A stretch of DNA of 40,482 nt from Bacteriovoracaceae bacterium. Its GTDB lineage: Bacteria > Bdellovibrionota > UBA2394. The notes under the pieces are model-generated. The model was not told the DNA's origin, ran no database searches, and saw only the letters and a list, made by a program, of their open reading frames with translations. Location: positions 1 through 40,482 of the forward strand of contig JAQBPA010000117.1 of assembly GCA_028287765.1 (NCBI GenBank). Reading direction: 5' to 3'. Below, piece by piece: positions 18,714-28,265 of the stretch (the stretch's first letter is position 1; each line of letters starts with the position of its first letter). Made by a program: the position numbers and the translations under genes.

Positions 18714-21071
18714 GTGAACGCGGTTAAAGAGGCAACTAAGTTCTACGAAGGATTACAAAATCATATTTTAAATAGCCCGCATCTTTCACCGCTTCGAGAA
18801 TATTTACCCGTCACACCTGCACAACTTCGAGATTACAATTTTTGTCGAAATCTTCACGGCACTACGATGTTAAAAAGTTTTGGTAATTCGAATCTTTCGA
18901 ATTTAATGCTTCGTGCGATTGATGAGTATATTCGAAACGATTTAAGAATTCCTTCACTTGCAAAACGTTTTGATCCAAAAGTTCTCGAGAGCGTTCAGAC
19001 CATGCATGCAAAAGGACATGCCGATTTATCTCCGCTTTCGTTGCAAAAAGTAAAAGAAATGCGGGATTATTTTTCTGCACAAAAAGTTTACGGTGCGGAC
19101 AATAAAACTCTCATCTCACTGGAAGAAGCTTCGGAGCGCCTCAATATTGCCAACTATCCCGTTGAAACCATTTTGGCGAGCCCACATCTGATGTCCATCG
19201 CCGCTGATCCTGAGATTCTTTCAATTGTCGAAAATTATCTTGGAACGGTTCCGACAATATCTGTCGTCGCTACCTGGTGGTCGTTCGCCGGAAAAGAAGC
19301 GCCCAAAGACGCTCAACTCTTTCACTACGATTACGACGACTATCGATTCTGTAAGCTCTTTCTTTATCTCACGGATGTCGATATGGATTCCGGCCCTCAC
19401 TGCTACGTTGAGAGCACACATACTCTCGAAAAAATTAAGCAAGTTCGAGAAAAATGCGCGAACGAAAGTGAACTCGCCGAATTTGATAAAAGTTATATGC
19501 ATAGTCTTCGAAAGACAGATGCCGATATTCTGAAATATTTCGGAAGTCCTATTTATCTTACGGGTAAAGCGGGTTCACAATTTCTCGTCGATACACGCGG
19601 CATTCATAAAGGACTCTTGCCCACGAAGAACAATCGGCTTCTTTGCCAAATTACATACGGAGTATCGCCGCTTCTTCAAGATAAACCCACCAGCATTCGA
19701 CTTGGAACTCCAGAATCGAAGAATATTCCAGCATCAATCAATGAATCCCCGTACAATTATGTGGCAAGAATGTTTGTGGAACCGGATCCTGCCGTCGAAC
19801 AAAAAAATTCTGAAGTCATTATTCTCGATAATGTTGATCATTGGGATTCAAAAACAGTCGATCATTTTATCGGAACTATTTTTAAAAACGAAGACACCAA
19901 AAAAGCGATTAGTTTGATGCTTCAAACTCGAGACGATAAGATTACTTCCTACAATGAACTTCTGACCGCTCTCAGAAATCTTTTCAGAGATAATATTGAA
20001 TGGGCAGCTCGCGATCCAAACCACAAATTGATTGAATATCTGCGCGAGCTTTCGAATTATGAACAGCTCGTAAATCGAAGTCTTACGGCTTATAATCCCA
20101 AACTAAAACCGAATCCCGGTGCAGTCTTTTGGCCAAACCCTACAAACGATCCCAAAAACTCACTCTTTGAAACTCTTCCTATTGCCGTTCGCCATCCCAT
20201 TGTCTCTAAAGAAACTCCCATCGGCTCAGCCGGAAGTTGTTTTGCTTTTGAGATCTCTTACTATCTGCAAGAGAGAGGATTTAATTACGTTGTCACTGAA
20301 GAGGGTCAAAACGCCGACAAAGGAATTTTGATCGAGGGCTTTGATCCCGCAGTTCCCTACGAAAAGTTTTGCGCGAATTGGGGAATATTATTTAATACAC
20401 CAAGTTTTAGACAACTTGCAGAAAAAGCTTTTGGTAAACGAAAACTTCCTAAAATTCTTGTTAAAAAACATACGCCGGATCCTGCCGGAAATGATTTTAC
20501 ATTTTATGTTGATCCATTTCGGGAGAATGTTTTCTTCTTGAGTCCTAAAGCTTATGAAGACAACTACCAGGAACATCTGGAAGCCACCCGAAAAGCGCTT
20601 CTTGAAACAAAAGTTTTTATTCTTACCCTTGGACTCAACGAGTGTTGGGAATTTATAAAAGACGGCTCAGTCGTTTCTAGAAACCCACATACGACTGTCG
20701 CCTACAGCTTACTTCGCCATCGAACATTAACGGTCGAAGAGAATGTTGCCAATATTCAAGCCTTCATTGATATCGTTCGCGAACATAATCCTGATTTCAA
20801 AGTGATCATCTCGGTCTCACCCATTCCTTTTCTTGCGACCGGACGAGCCGACGAACAACATGTCATCACCGCAAACGGCCACTCCAAAGCAATTCTTCGA
20901 GTGGCGGCGGAAGAGCTCGTAAAGAAAAATAAGGGAGTGTTTTATTTTCCGAGTTTCGAAATGGTTGGCCACTGCATTCAAAATCCGTGGGAAGCCGATC
21001 AAAGACACGTCACTCGTCCTGCGGTTCAAAGAGTCATGCAGCTTTTTGAAACGATGTTTATGAAGAACTAG
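18714..21071 (+). CDS. Two-domain protein: PhyH-like Fe(II)/2OG dioxygenase + GSCFA (SGNH-like) domain
   Basis: N-terminal half FHYDYDDYRFCKLFLYLTDVDMDSGPHCYVESTH ... DTRGIHKGLLPTKNNRLLCQITYG. C-terminal half IGSAGSCFAFEISYYLQERGF ... FILTLGLNECWEF ... VSPIPFLATGRADEQHVITANGHSKAILRVAAEEL ... ADQRHVTRPAVQRV. Confidence 0.82.
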   Translation: MNAVKEATKFYEGLQNHILNSPHLSPLREYLPVTPAQLRDYNFCRNLHGTTMLKSFGNSNLSNLMLRAIDEYIRNDLRIPSLAKRFDPKVLESVQTMHAKGHADLSPLSLQKVKEMRDYFSAQKVYGADNKTLISLEEASERLNIANYPVETILASPHLMSIAADPEILSIVENYLGTVPTISVVATWWSFAGKEAPKDAQLFHYDYDDYRFCKLFLYLTDVDMDSGPHCYVESTHTLEKIKQVREKCANESELAEFDKSYMHSLRKTDADILKYFGSPIYLTGKAGSQFLVDTRGIHKGLLPTKNNRLLCQITYGVSPLLQDKPTSIRLGTPESKNIPASINESPYNYVARMFVEPDPAVEQKNSEVIILDNVDHWDSKTVDHFIGTIFKNEDTKKAISLMLQTRDDKITSYNELLTALRNLFRDNIEWAARDPNHKLIEYLRELSNYEQLVNRSLTAYNPKLKPNPGAVFWPNPTNDPKNSLFETLPIAVRHPIVSKETPIGSAGSCFAFEISYYLQERGFNYVVTEEGQNADKGILIEGFDPAVPYEKFCANWGILFNTPSFRQLAEKAFGKRKLPKILVKKHTPDPAGNDFTFYVDPFRENVFFLSPKAYEDNYQEHLEATRKALLETKVFILTLGLNECWEFIKDGSVVSRNPHTTVAYSLLRHRTLTVEENVANIQAFIDIVREHNPDFKVIISVSPIPFLATGRADEQHVITANGHSKAILRVAAEELVKKNKGVFYFPSFEMVGHCIQNPWEADQRHVTRPAVQRVMQLFETMFMKN

Positions 21072-21083
21072 ATCACGGTGGGG

Positions 21084-22028
21084 CTAGCCTTTCGTTCCAA
21101 CGACTCGCCTCTCTCGGCTCGGCCTTTCAATTGGTTGTTCATGCACTTCCTTTTTCACTTTGAAACACATGGGATCATGATCCAGCAGCACACAGGTCTG
21201 CTGGGCTTTTTCCATCAGCTCGTTTCCTTTTTCAAAATCTTCTTCTTCGAGTCGATAGCCTTCCAGATAAATTTTATGAGCGGCCTTAAAAACTCGATTT
21301 TCTAATCGATCCAGATCGTCCGATTGAAATCGATTTCTAAATCGTCGGATTTCTTCGGCGGCTGCGAGCGTATTTTGATCTTTTAAGTAATCGACAATAA
21401 GCGCTCTCGAAAACTGCGCTTCGAGGACCTGCGCGGGTCGCAGAGTTCCGCACTCTGCATGCCTTTCACTTTCGAGTGTGCTTTCTATCGAATCAAGTTC
21501 TGCTCTCGATTTTGCCCACTGCTTTGTCTTTAAAGACGTTTGAAAACTCTTTTTTAGCTCACCTAAATTTCTAAAAAACATTTGCTCTGCTGCATCACCC
21601 TCAGATGTCCCCCAAGCTCCGCTTGAAATTTTTTCGAGCCGTCTCGAGCAGACAATGTGCTTATTTGAGCCAGAATTTAAAAGAAGGCTATGCACGAGAA
21701 AAATGAAAAGAAGGCCTGTTAAGAAAACGATCGATGCCCAACGAATTTTTTTTGAGAAAAGATTGAAGGCCTTCCACTGGCAAACAAAAGATTGAATTTG
21801 AAAAATTTCACCGGCCTCTATCTTTTCAATCCGATCCTCTTCTAGATAATGGATTTCTTCGGCTTTAAAATCGACGCGGGCAAAAAAGCCTGGAAGATCC
21901 TTTAAATAAACGTCCGCCGTTTTATCTGTGCCAAAAAGGATTTCATCTCGAATAAAAAACCTTTGTTTGATCTTCGCAGAGTCCGGGCTCCACACTCGAA
22001 TGGAATGAATAAAGTGAGGGAGTCTCAT
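21084..22028 (-). CDS. Membrane protein with degenerate FHA-like N-terminus, Tad-cluster associated
   Basis: RFFIRDEILFGTDKTADVYLKDLPGFFARVDFKAEEIHYLEE resembles an FHA fold; TM segment IVFLTGLLFIFLVHSLLL; overlaps the upstream TadB/C-like gene. Confidence 0.5.
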   Translation of the reverse strand: MRLPHFIHSIRVWSPDSAKIKQRFFIRDEILFGTDKTADVYLKDLPGFFARVDFKAEEIHYLEEDRIEKIEAGEIFQIQSFVCQWKAFNLFSKKIRWASIVFLTGLLFIFLVHSLLLNSGSNKHIVCSRRLEKISSGAWGTSEGDAAEQMFFRNLGELKKSFQTSLKTKQWAKSRAELDSIESTLESERHAECGTLRPAQVLEAQFSRALIVDYLKDQNTLAAAEEIRRFRNRFQSDDLDRLENRVFKAAHKIYLEGYRLEEEDFEKGNELMEKAQQTCVLLDHDPMCFKVKKEVHEQPIERPSRERRVVGTKG

Positions 22029-23008
22029 AAGGTAGTCATCAATTCCAAGAGCTGCGGACCGACAAGTAAAAACATGGTGCCTGGAAAAACCAAAATCGCG
22101 AGTGGCAATAAAGAAATCATCGTCAGTTTTCTAATTTCGTCTTCCCAAGAAAAGAGAAGTCGCTCTGTTTCTTTATCAGAGATCTCTTTTAAAAAACGAG
22201 ACAACCCGATTCCAGAATTCTTAGCCCAAATGAGTCCTGTCAAAATTCCGGGCCAAGAGCCTTTCAGCTTTGTTGAGAGGTCCAATAAAAAACTCTCCAT
22301 CGACTCCACACCGAGGCCCGGTCGACTAAGTCTTTGCTTTAAATTCTCAGGCAAAGGAACGGCTTCGAGAGATCGATACCAACTTGAAACCAAATCGAGT
22401 CCCGATTCAACGTGAACAGATAAAAAATAAAAGAAGAAGGAGGTCGAAAGGAGTGGCCCCAGAGTTCGGCGCGGCCTTGAGCAAAGCCAGTGGAGTAAAA
22501 TAAATCCGATTAAAATAATTCCCAAACCTCCGTAAAACAAATCGGGCCGTTTTAAAGTTAAAAATGTTGGAAATAAGCCCGGCGCCATTAAGGGAAAACC
22601 CCATGCGAAGCCCAAGGTCATCAGGAGCGAAGTACAGCTCTGAAATCTGGGAATAAATAAAAGGCTTTTCTCTTTTCTTCGCAGTTGAATAACGGATCGT
22701 CCAATTTCAGAAAAACTTTTAAATAGATTTGAGAGATGAAGCGAACCCCTGTTCGCCTGTAAAAGAATCTCGACAAACATTTTCCATAAAAGATCTGGGG
22801 ACTTCTCTCGCTCTTCTAATAATGTATTTTCAAGAGAGTCGATCTTTAAACGCCTCAATAATCCTCTCAAGTGATCTCGAATTTTAATTTTATGATCTGA
22901 TTTCGAAATCCACTCGAGAATCGAAATCCAATCACGGCCACTTTTGAGACCAACTTCCATCATTGTAGAGATGCGAACTAAATCTTCTGACGAAAAAGGA
23001 GGCTTCAT
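22025..23008 (-). CDS. Type II secretion F / TadB-TadC-like membrane protein
   Basis: T2SSF-like helical segments and TMs; overlaps the cpaF-like gene by 4 bp. Confidence 0.7.
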   Translation of the reverse strand: MKPPFSSEDLVRISTMMEVGLKSGRDWISILEWISKSDHKIKIRDHLRGLLRRLKIDSLENTLLEEREKSPDLLWKMFVEILLQANRGSLHLSNLFKSFSEIGRSVIQLRRKEKSLLFIPRFQSCTSLLMTLGFAWGFPLMAPGLFPTFLTLKRPDLFYGGLGIILIGFILLHWLCSRPRRTLGPLLSTSFFFYFLSVHVESGLDLVSSWYRSLEAVPLPENLKQRLSRPGLGVESMESFLLDLSTKLKGSWPGILTGLIWAKNSGIGLSRFLKEISDKETERLLFSWEDEIRKLTMISLLPLAILVFPGTMFLLVGPQLLELMTTL

Positions 23009-24399
23009 ATTTTTTTCACTTCCATCAAAATTTGGCTTTGATCTAAACCACGAACGAAAGCATATTCCAAAAGTTTGCGTGAACCCGCCAAATCACGCCC
23101 GCAGTGAAGAACAAGATGCAAATTTCTCGCAATCAAATCACGCATGGCGGATTCCGAAAGAGATGCAGATGACATTTGAATCAAACCTTGCAGCCGAAAA
23201 AGAGCATCTCGTGCTGAGTTTGCATGCAGACTTCCCATGCATCCTCGATGGCCTGTATTCATCGCATGCATGAGATCAAGCGCTTCTTCTCCCCGAACTT
23301 CTCCAATCATAATTCGATCAGGTCTCATACGAAGGGCCTGACGCACAAGGTCTCTGAGAGTCACAGGCGGAAGACTTCCTCGTAAATCCATTCGACTATA
23401 TAAAAAAGCGGCATTCTCTCTCGGAATGCGAAGCTCAGAAGTGTCTTCAATGACCACGATTCTTTTTGATTTTGGAATTTCATTCAGAAGTGCTTTCAGC
23501 AGCGTTGTCTTTCCACTTCCTGTGGCACCTGAAATGAGAATATTACATCCGTCTAGAATAGATTTTCTTAAAATTTTTAAAGTATCCTCAGAAAACATCG
23601 TCCGCTGATGCAGGTCCTCGAGTGTAAAAAAATCTTTTTTTATTTTTCGAATTGAGAGATATCTTGCGCCGTCGGTCAGTGGTGGAACAATTAAATGGGC
23701 TCTCGAACCGTCCGTCAAAACAAAGTCGAGAAACGGACGAACTTCATCGATGGTCTTATGAAGTCCCGAAAGAAGATTTTCTAAATAAATTTCGTAAGTG
23801 TCGGGATTAATGAATCGAAGTCCTGACGGAAGAAGCTCTCCCGATCTCTCAATCCAGATACGATCATAAGACTCCACTAAAATATCCGTGATCTCAGGAT
23901 CTTCGAGTAATTTCTCGATAGGACTCGAAAGAGAAATCTCGGCGACTTGCGATTTAAGTAGCTTTCGAATCTCTTCGGGAAGTTCTTTCGTGAGAAACCA
24001 GCGGCGCCTTAAAGATTGATAGGCTTCCACCAGATTTTCACTCTTCACTTCCTTTAAAATGGCTTTGAATGAATCCAAAATAGATTTTTCGTATTCTTTT
24101 CGGAGAGCTTCGAAGTCCTTCACAGAAGCTTTCCAAATTCCAATTGAAACTTCTTTGTTACTTATAAACCTGAAAATATTTTTATCTTGAAAATCTCGGA
24201 AGCAAAATTCACCATTTTCAATGAAAAATTGCCCGTGAAGAGATCGAACGCCTCTTCCGTCAATCGAGATTGCGTTCGACGAAGCAGACCCCACCGTGCA
24301 GCGGTCCGTAAGCGGCGCAAATTTTATTTCAGCTTCTGATCGAAAGCAGACCCACATTTGCTGAGAAGGAAAACTTAAAGATCGGGGCTCGGCAGCCAT
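23005..24399 (-). CDS. cpaF: CpaF/TadA family secretion ATPase with N-terminal FHA-like domain
   Basis: Walker [56 protein letters not shown]-terminal [41 protein letters not shown]. Confidence 0.88.
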   Translation of the reverse strand: MAAEPRSLSFPSQQMWVCFRSEAEIKFAPLTDRCTVGSASSNAISIDGRGVRSLHGQFFIENGEFCFRDFQDKNIFRFISNKEVSIGIWKASVKDFEALRKEYEKSILDSFKAILKEVKSENLVEAYQSLRRRWFLTKELPEEIRKLLKSQVAEISLSSPIEKLLEDPEITDILVESYDRIWIERSGELLPSGLRFINPDTYEIYLENLLSGLHKTIDEVRPFLDFVLTDGSRAHLIVPPLTDGARYLSIRKIKKDFFTLEDLHQRTMFSEDTLKILRKSILDGCNILISGATGSGKTTLLKALLNEIPKSKRIVVIEDTSELRIPRENAAFLYSRMDLRGSLPPVTLRDLVRQALRMRPDRIMIGEVRGEEALDLMHAMNTGHRGCMGSLHANSARDALFRLQGLIQMSSASLSESAMRDLIARNLHLVLHCGRDLAGSRKLLEYAFVRGLDQSQILMEVKKI

Positions 24400-25529
24400 G
24401 CGCCCTCCATTTTTTTTGCAGTAATAAATAAATAAGCTTCACTTTTTTGACTTTTAAAATCTTCACTTCGAAAGAGCCGTCCGAGAACAGGAATGGAACT
24501 AAGGCCGGGAATTTCATCAGAAAATTTGGATTGAGACGCTCGAATCACTCCTCCGAGAGCCATCATTTCATTGAGCCTGGCAAACACTTGGGTTTTTAAT
24601 TCTTTTTTTACAATCATGGGAAGACCGTCGACCTGACTGCCCAAATCGATATCCGAAACTTCCGAGTGAACGATTAAATGGATCGTCGGCGGACTCTCAA
24701 GAAAGGGCGTGAATTTTAAAAAGAGACCGAACTGTTTGTATTCCACTCTCGAAGAGTGAGCGCTGACGATTTTGATTGGAAATTCACCTCCCGCTTGAAA
24801 CTCTCCTTCTTTTCCGTTTTGAGTAACAATGGATTGCTTAGCATGAATTTTGGCTTCGCCGTGTTGAAGTGCTAAATCTAGAAACGCGCGAATCGGATCC
24901 ATGCTTTGAATATTCCAATCACCACGCTCTTTTGGAAGAAACTTGAAATCAAAATTAGACCCGGCAGAAATATTTCCGTTCAGATGAGTTCCCAATTTTT
25001 GAAGTGCAGATTTTTTCACTTCGACGAGAGCCATCTCCAGAAGAATTGTTGGCTCAATTTTTCTTGAATGATGCTCCGGTTCTTCAAGAATGATGTCCGG
25101 ATAATAATTTTGCAGCTCGTGCAGGAAACTTGGAGAGACTGCTCCGATAAGAATAAATTTAGAGCCGCTCATTTTGAGTTCCGAGTTTGGGGAAACTCTC
25201 TTAATTCTGGAACGGAGCTCCTTTTCGGCAAATAAAATCGCATCGCGACTGAGATGAGTTTTATTGTCAATTTCGGGATGGCGGCTTAATAGCTGCTTCA
25301 CCTTCTTAAGATCCCCTACTCGCTGGATTTCCCCCTTTAATCTAAGCTGACCCGCTTCTAATTCTTGAAATTCTAGGCCATCGATCCCACTCAAAAGAAC
25401 AGAAGCCTCTTCAAACGCTCCGCCGATATCCCCTTCGTCGGCCAGAAGGGTTGACCGCATTCCTGCGAGTGATAAATAAAATGAAAGGACGAGAAAAAAC
25501 AGTGTATTCATGGCTCGCTTGAATTGCAC
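24375..25529 (-). CDS. Secretin-like protein (CpaC/RcpA type)
   Basis: Secretin core: QSIVTQNGKEGEFQAGGEFPIKIVS...YKQFGLFLKFTPFL...HLIVHSEVSDID...IPGLSSIPVLGRLFRSEDFKSQKSEAYLFITAK; signal-like N-terminus. Confidence 0.82.
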   Translation of the reverse strand: MQFKRAMNTLFFLVLSFYLSLAGMRSTLLADEGDIGGAFEEASVLLSGIDGLEFQELEAGQLRLKGEIQRVGDLKKVKQLLSRHPEIDNKTHLSRDAILFAEKELRSRIKRVSPNSELKMSGSKFILIGAVSPSFLHELQNYYPDIILEEPEHHSRKIEPTILLEMALVEVKKSALQKLGTHLNGNISAGSNFDFKFLPKERGDWNIQSMDPIRAFLDLALQHGEAKIHAKQSIVTQNGKEGEFQAGGEFPIKIVSAHSSRVEYKQFGLFLKFTPFLESPPTIHLIVHSEVSDIDLGSQVDGLPMIVKKELKTQVFARLNEMMALGGVIRASQSKFSDEIPGLSSIPVLGRLFRSEDFKSQKSEAYLFITAKKMEGAWLPSPDL

Positions 25530-25623
25530 AAGTCATGCCAGTGCCCTGTCTCCAATCAAAACAAGGTTTTAAGTTAAAATCCGACCGGAAATATCACGAT
25601 TCCGGCGAAGAGCAGAAAAAAGC

Positions 25624-26547
25624 TTACGAAAATCGTTTGGATAGGATTTCGCTCTTCGATCCATATTCGGTCGCGTAAACTTGAGTAATTTCGGCACCCA
25701 AAAATAAAATTTGAGCCGCGTAGTAAACCCAAATAAAAATAATGGCCAAAGACCCGGCCGCGCCGTAAGTCGATGCAATTGCCGATCGACCCAGATAAAT
25801 GCCGATAAAATATTTTCCGATTTCAAATAATAATGAAGTGAACAGAGCGCCTATCCAAACGTCTTTCCACTTAACTTTGGCGTCCGGGAGAACCTTAAAA
25901 ATCAACGCAAAAAGGAAAGTGATAACAAAAAACGACGCCAAAAAATTTGCCATCAACCATAGTCTGCTCCCACCAGGAAGCAGGTGTTCATTCGCAAACC
26001 ATGCGTCCACGCCTGAAAGGACCGCACTTAAAACGAGAGAAACAAGAAGTAAAAACCCAATGACGAGAACCATCGCAAATGAAACTAGTCGCTGTTTAAA
26101 AAAAGCTTTCAATCCACCTGACGTTTTACGTCGAACGCCCCAAATAGAATTTAGCGAATCCTGAAGTTCCGTAAAAGCACCCGTCGCCCCAAAGAGAAGT
26201 GCGATCGTGCCGAGAATCGTAGCGCGTAAACCAGAATGATCTTTCGAAGCATTCGACATAAACGATTCAATGGCCACTGCGCTCTGACTTCCGATTAAAT
26301 TTTGAACTTGAAGAATGATTTGGTGTCGAGCTTCCTCCTTATTGAACAGTATGCCGGCAACGGTGACAGCAATAATCAAAATGGGAGCCATCGAAAAGAC
26401 AGTATAGTACGAAAGAGCAGCCGCCATCTTAGGGGATCGATCATCCATCCATTTGTTCAAAATCTTTACCGCCAAATTCCAAATTTTTTTAAAAAATAAT
26501 TTCATCTCTTCAAAGATTAATGGAAGCGAAGATTTATATAAATACAT
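25624..26547 (-). CDS. YihY/BrkB family inner membrane protein
   Basis: WMDDRSPKMAAALSYYTVFSMAPILIIAVTVAGILF, FGATGAFTELQDSLNSIWGV, YGAAGSLAIIFIWVYYAAQILFLGAEITQVYA. Confidence 0.9.
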   Translation of the reverse strand: MYLYKSSLPLIFEEMKLFFKKIWNLAVKILNKWMDDRSPKMAAALSYYTVFSMAPILIIAVTVAGILFNKEEARHQIILQVQNLIGSQSAVAIESFMSNASKDHSGLRATILGTIALLFGATGAFTELQDSLNSIWGVRRKTSGGLKAFFKQRLVSFAMVLVIGFLLLVSLVLSAVLSGVDAWFANEHLLPGGSRLWLMANFLASFFVITFLFALIFKVLPDAKVKWKDVWIGALFTSLLFEIGKYFIGIYLGRSAIASTYGAAGSLAIIFIWVYYAAQILFLGAEITQVYATEYGSKSEILSKRFS

Positions 26548-26642
26548 CTGACTTAAATTCTTGCTGCATCGCGTTGTCTCACCGCTTCCTAAAGATCGAA
26601 AATCCTATTAGAAAAAAAACGAAACAGCTAAACTCATTCTTA

Positions 26643-26659
26643 TCTCAATTAAATTGAGA
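26643..26659. promoter_or_regulatory. 17-bp dyad TCTCAATT-A-AATTGAGA upstream of the M14 peptidase gene
   Basis: Perfect 8+1+8 inverted repeat shortly upstream of the peptidase gene. Confidence 0.35.
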
Positions 26660-26661
26660 CC

Positions 26662-28116
26662 TTGGGGGAGGATCTATTCATGAAATTTATAATTACAACG
26701 TTATCATTTTTAATTCTCGTTTCTGCAAATTCATTTGCTGAGCCGTCCGGAAAAGTCATCATGCGTCTCAATTTTAAAAAAGCAAATCTCATGCTTCAAC
26801 AACTACCGGGGTCCATCGATATTGCGGGGCAGGATGTCAAAGGTGGAACTCTGGATATTGTTGGCTCGCATGAATATTTTGAACTCTTACAACAGGAAGG
26901 ATATCCTGTAGAAATTTTGCAAGAACAAACAACAGGGCTCGACGAACGTTATATGCGACCCGATCGTATTTTGGCGCTCGTAAAAGAACTTGAGGCCGAG
27001 TATCCGAGCATCGTTCACGTAGAAAAAATCGGTGAGTCGCTTCAACACAGGCCCATCTTGGCAGTTCGAATTTCGACGGGCGATAATCTTTCTTATAAGC
27101 CGACGATTCTATTTAATGGAATGCATCACGCACGCGAAATTATGACGACAGAGGTGACTGCCGACATCATGATTTATCTCGTGAAGAATTTTAATAATCC
27201 CGAAACACCTTGGGTGACTGAATGGATTAAAAATTTAGCCATCTGGGTTGTGCCTCAATTTAATCCCGATGGAAACGAAATCGTCTGGACGTCAGACAAT
27301 TGGTGGAGAAAAAACGCGCGCGGAGATGACAGCGGAACGTGGGGAGTGGATCTGAATCGTAACTATCCTTATGAATGGGCTTCGTGCGGCGGAAGTAGCG
27401 GAAGCAAAGACAATCAAACCTATCACGGAAGTACTGCCGCGAGTGAACCAGAAACTCAGGCCATGATGAAGTTTGTAAAAGAGCAAAATTTCGCAATCGA
27501 TGTCTCTTATCATTCGTACAGCGAGCTTGTGATCGCACCTTACGGATGCCAGAATCACTACACACCTGAAAATGCGATCGTTCAAAAAATCGGATCCGAT
27601 TTTTCTAAGCTTCTGAAAACAGATAGCGGAAAAGGAAATTATACTTACGGAACGGGTTGGGAAATTCTTTATCCGGTAGACGGCGATGATATCTCTTGGA
27701 TGTATAACGAAGTGAATACGCTCGCCTACGTGGTTGAAATGAATAGCTCGGCCCAAGGATTTCAGCCGAACTATGATAAATGGCGAAATAAAACCGTCGA
27801 AGGTCAACGCGCTGGCTGGGAATTTTTAATCAATCAATTACTGACAGGTCCTCAAGCACGCGGCCGAATGCTAGACGCAAAAACGGGCCTACCTGTGAAT
27901 GGATCTGTTTCTCTTGATGGAATTAAATATAGAGATGAAAAACCTCGAATGGCGAAGAACGGCTTTTACAATAAGCTGCTTATTCCAGGCACCTACGATT
28001 TAAAATTTTCTGCCCCCGGTTATCGTTCGCAAACGCTCTCCGTTTCGGTCGACGCACATACGGCGATTAATCAGGATGTTTTCTTCGAGCAAAGTTTAGG
28101 CATCGACGCAGAATAA
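26662..28116 (+). CDS. Secreted zinc carboxypeptidase, M14 family, with C-terminal CarboxypepD_reg-like domain (ATG at 26680 in frame)
   Basis: GMHHAREIMTTEV (HxxE), GVDLNRNYPYEW, DVSYHSYSELVIAPYG, AYVVEMN; C-terminal GRMLDAKTGLPVNGSVSLDG...PGTYDLKFSAPGYRSQTLSV. Confidence 0.9.
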   Translation: MGEDLFMKFIITTLSFLILVSANSFAEPSGKVIMRLNFKKANLMLQQLPGSIDIAGQDVKGGTLDIVGSHEYFELLQQEGYPVEILQEQTTGLDERYMRPDRILALVKELEAEYPSIVHVEKIGESLQHRPILAVRISTGDNLSYKPTILFNGMHHAREIMTTEVTADIMIYLVKNFNNPETPWVTEWIKNLAIWVVPQFNPDGNEIVWTSDNWWRKNARGDDSGTWGVDLNRNYPYEWASCGGSSGSKDNQTYHGSTAASEPETQAMMKFVKEQNFAIDVSYHSYSELVIAPYGCQNHYTPENAIVQKIGSDFSKLLKTDSGKGNYTYGTGWEILYPVDGDDISWMYNEVNTLAYVVEMNSSAQGFQPNYDKWRNKTVEGQRAGWEFLINQLLTGPQARGRMLDAKTGLPVNGSVSLDGIKYRDEKPRMAKNGFYNKLLIPGTYDLKFSAPGYRSQTLSVSVDAHTAINQDVFFEQSLGIDAE

Positions 28117-28122
28117 TCGGTC

Positions 28123-28192
28123 CAGGTGGGGTCAAACCGGTTAGGAGCCAGGTTGGAATTAACCTGGCTCCTAACCGGTTTGACCCCACCTG
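28123..28192. repeat. Perfect 32-bp inverted repeat with 6-nt loop (intergenic palindrome)
   Basis: CAGGTGGGGTCAAACCGGTTAGGAGCCAGGTT / GGAATT / AACCTGGCTCCTAACCGGTTTGACCCCACCTG. Confidence 0.92.
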
Positions 28193-28196
28193 ACGC

Positions 28197-28223
28197 AAAA
28201 CTCGCGTTATTATTGAGTTTTTT
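28197..28223 (+). terminator. Possible weak intrinsic terminator
   Basis: AAAACTC-(11 nt)-GAGTTTT followed by TT; AT-rich stem. Confidence 0.3.
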
Positions 28224-28265
28224 AAATCCCGCCACTGCTCACACTTTTGAGGTTAAAATATTGAT

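Noticed and set aside
21963-22415. 150-aa plus-strand ORF
   Set aside because: Antisense to the TadB/C-like gene; no motif.
25580-25605. CCGGAA-(9 nt)-TTCCGG hairpin downstream of the YihY gene as a terminator
   Set aside because: Only a 6-bp stem without a strong U-tract; too weak to list.
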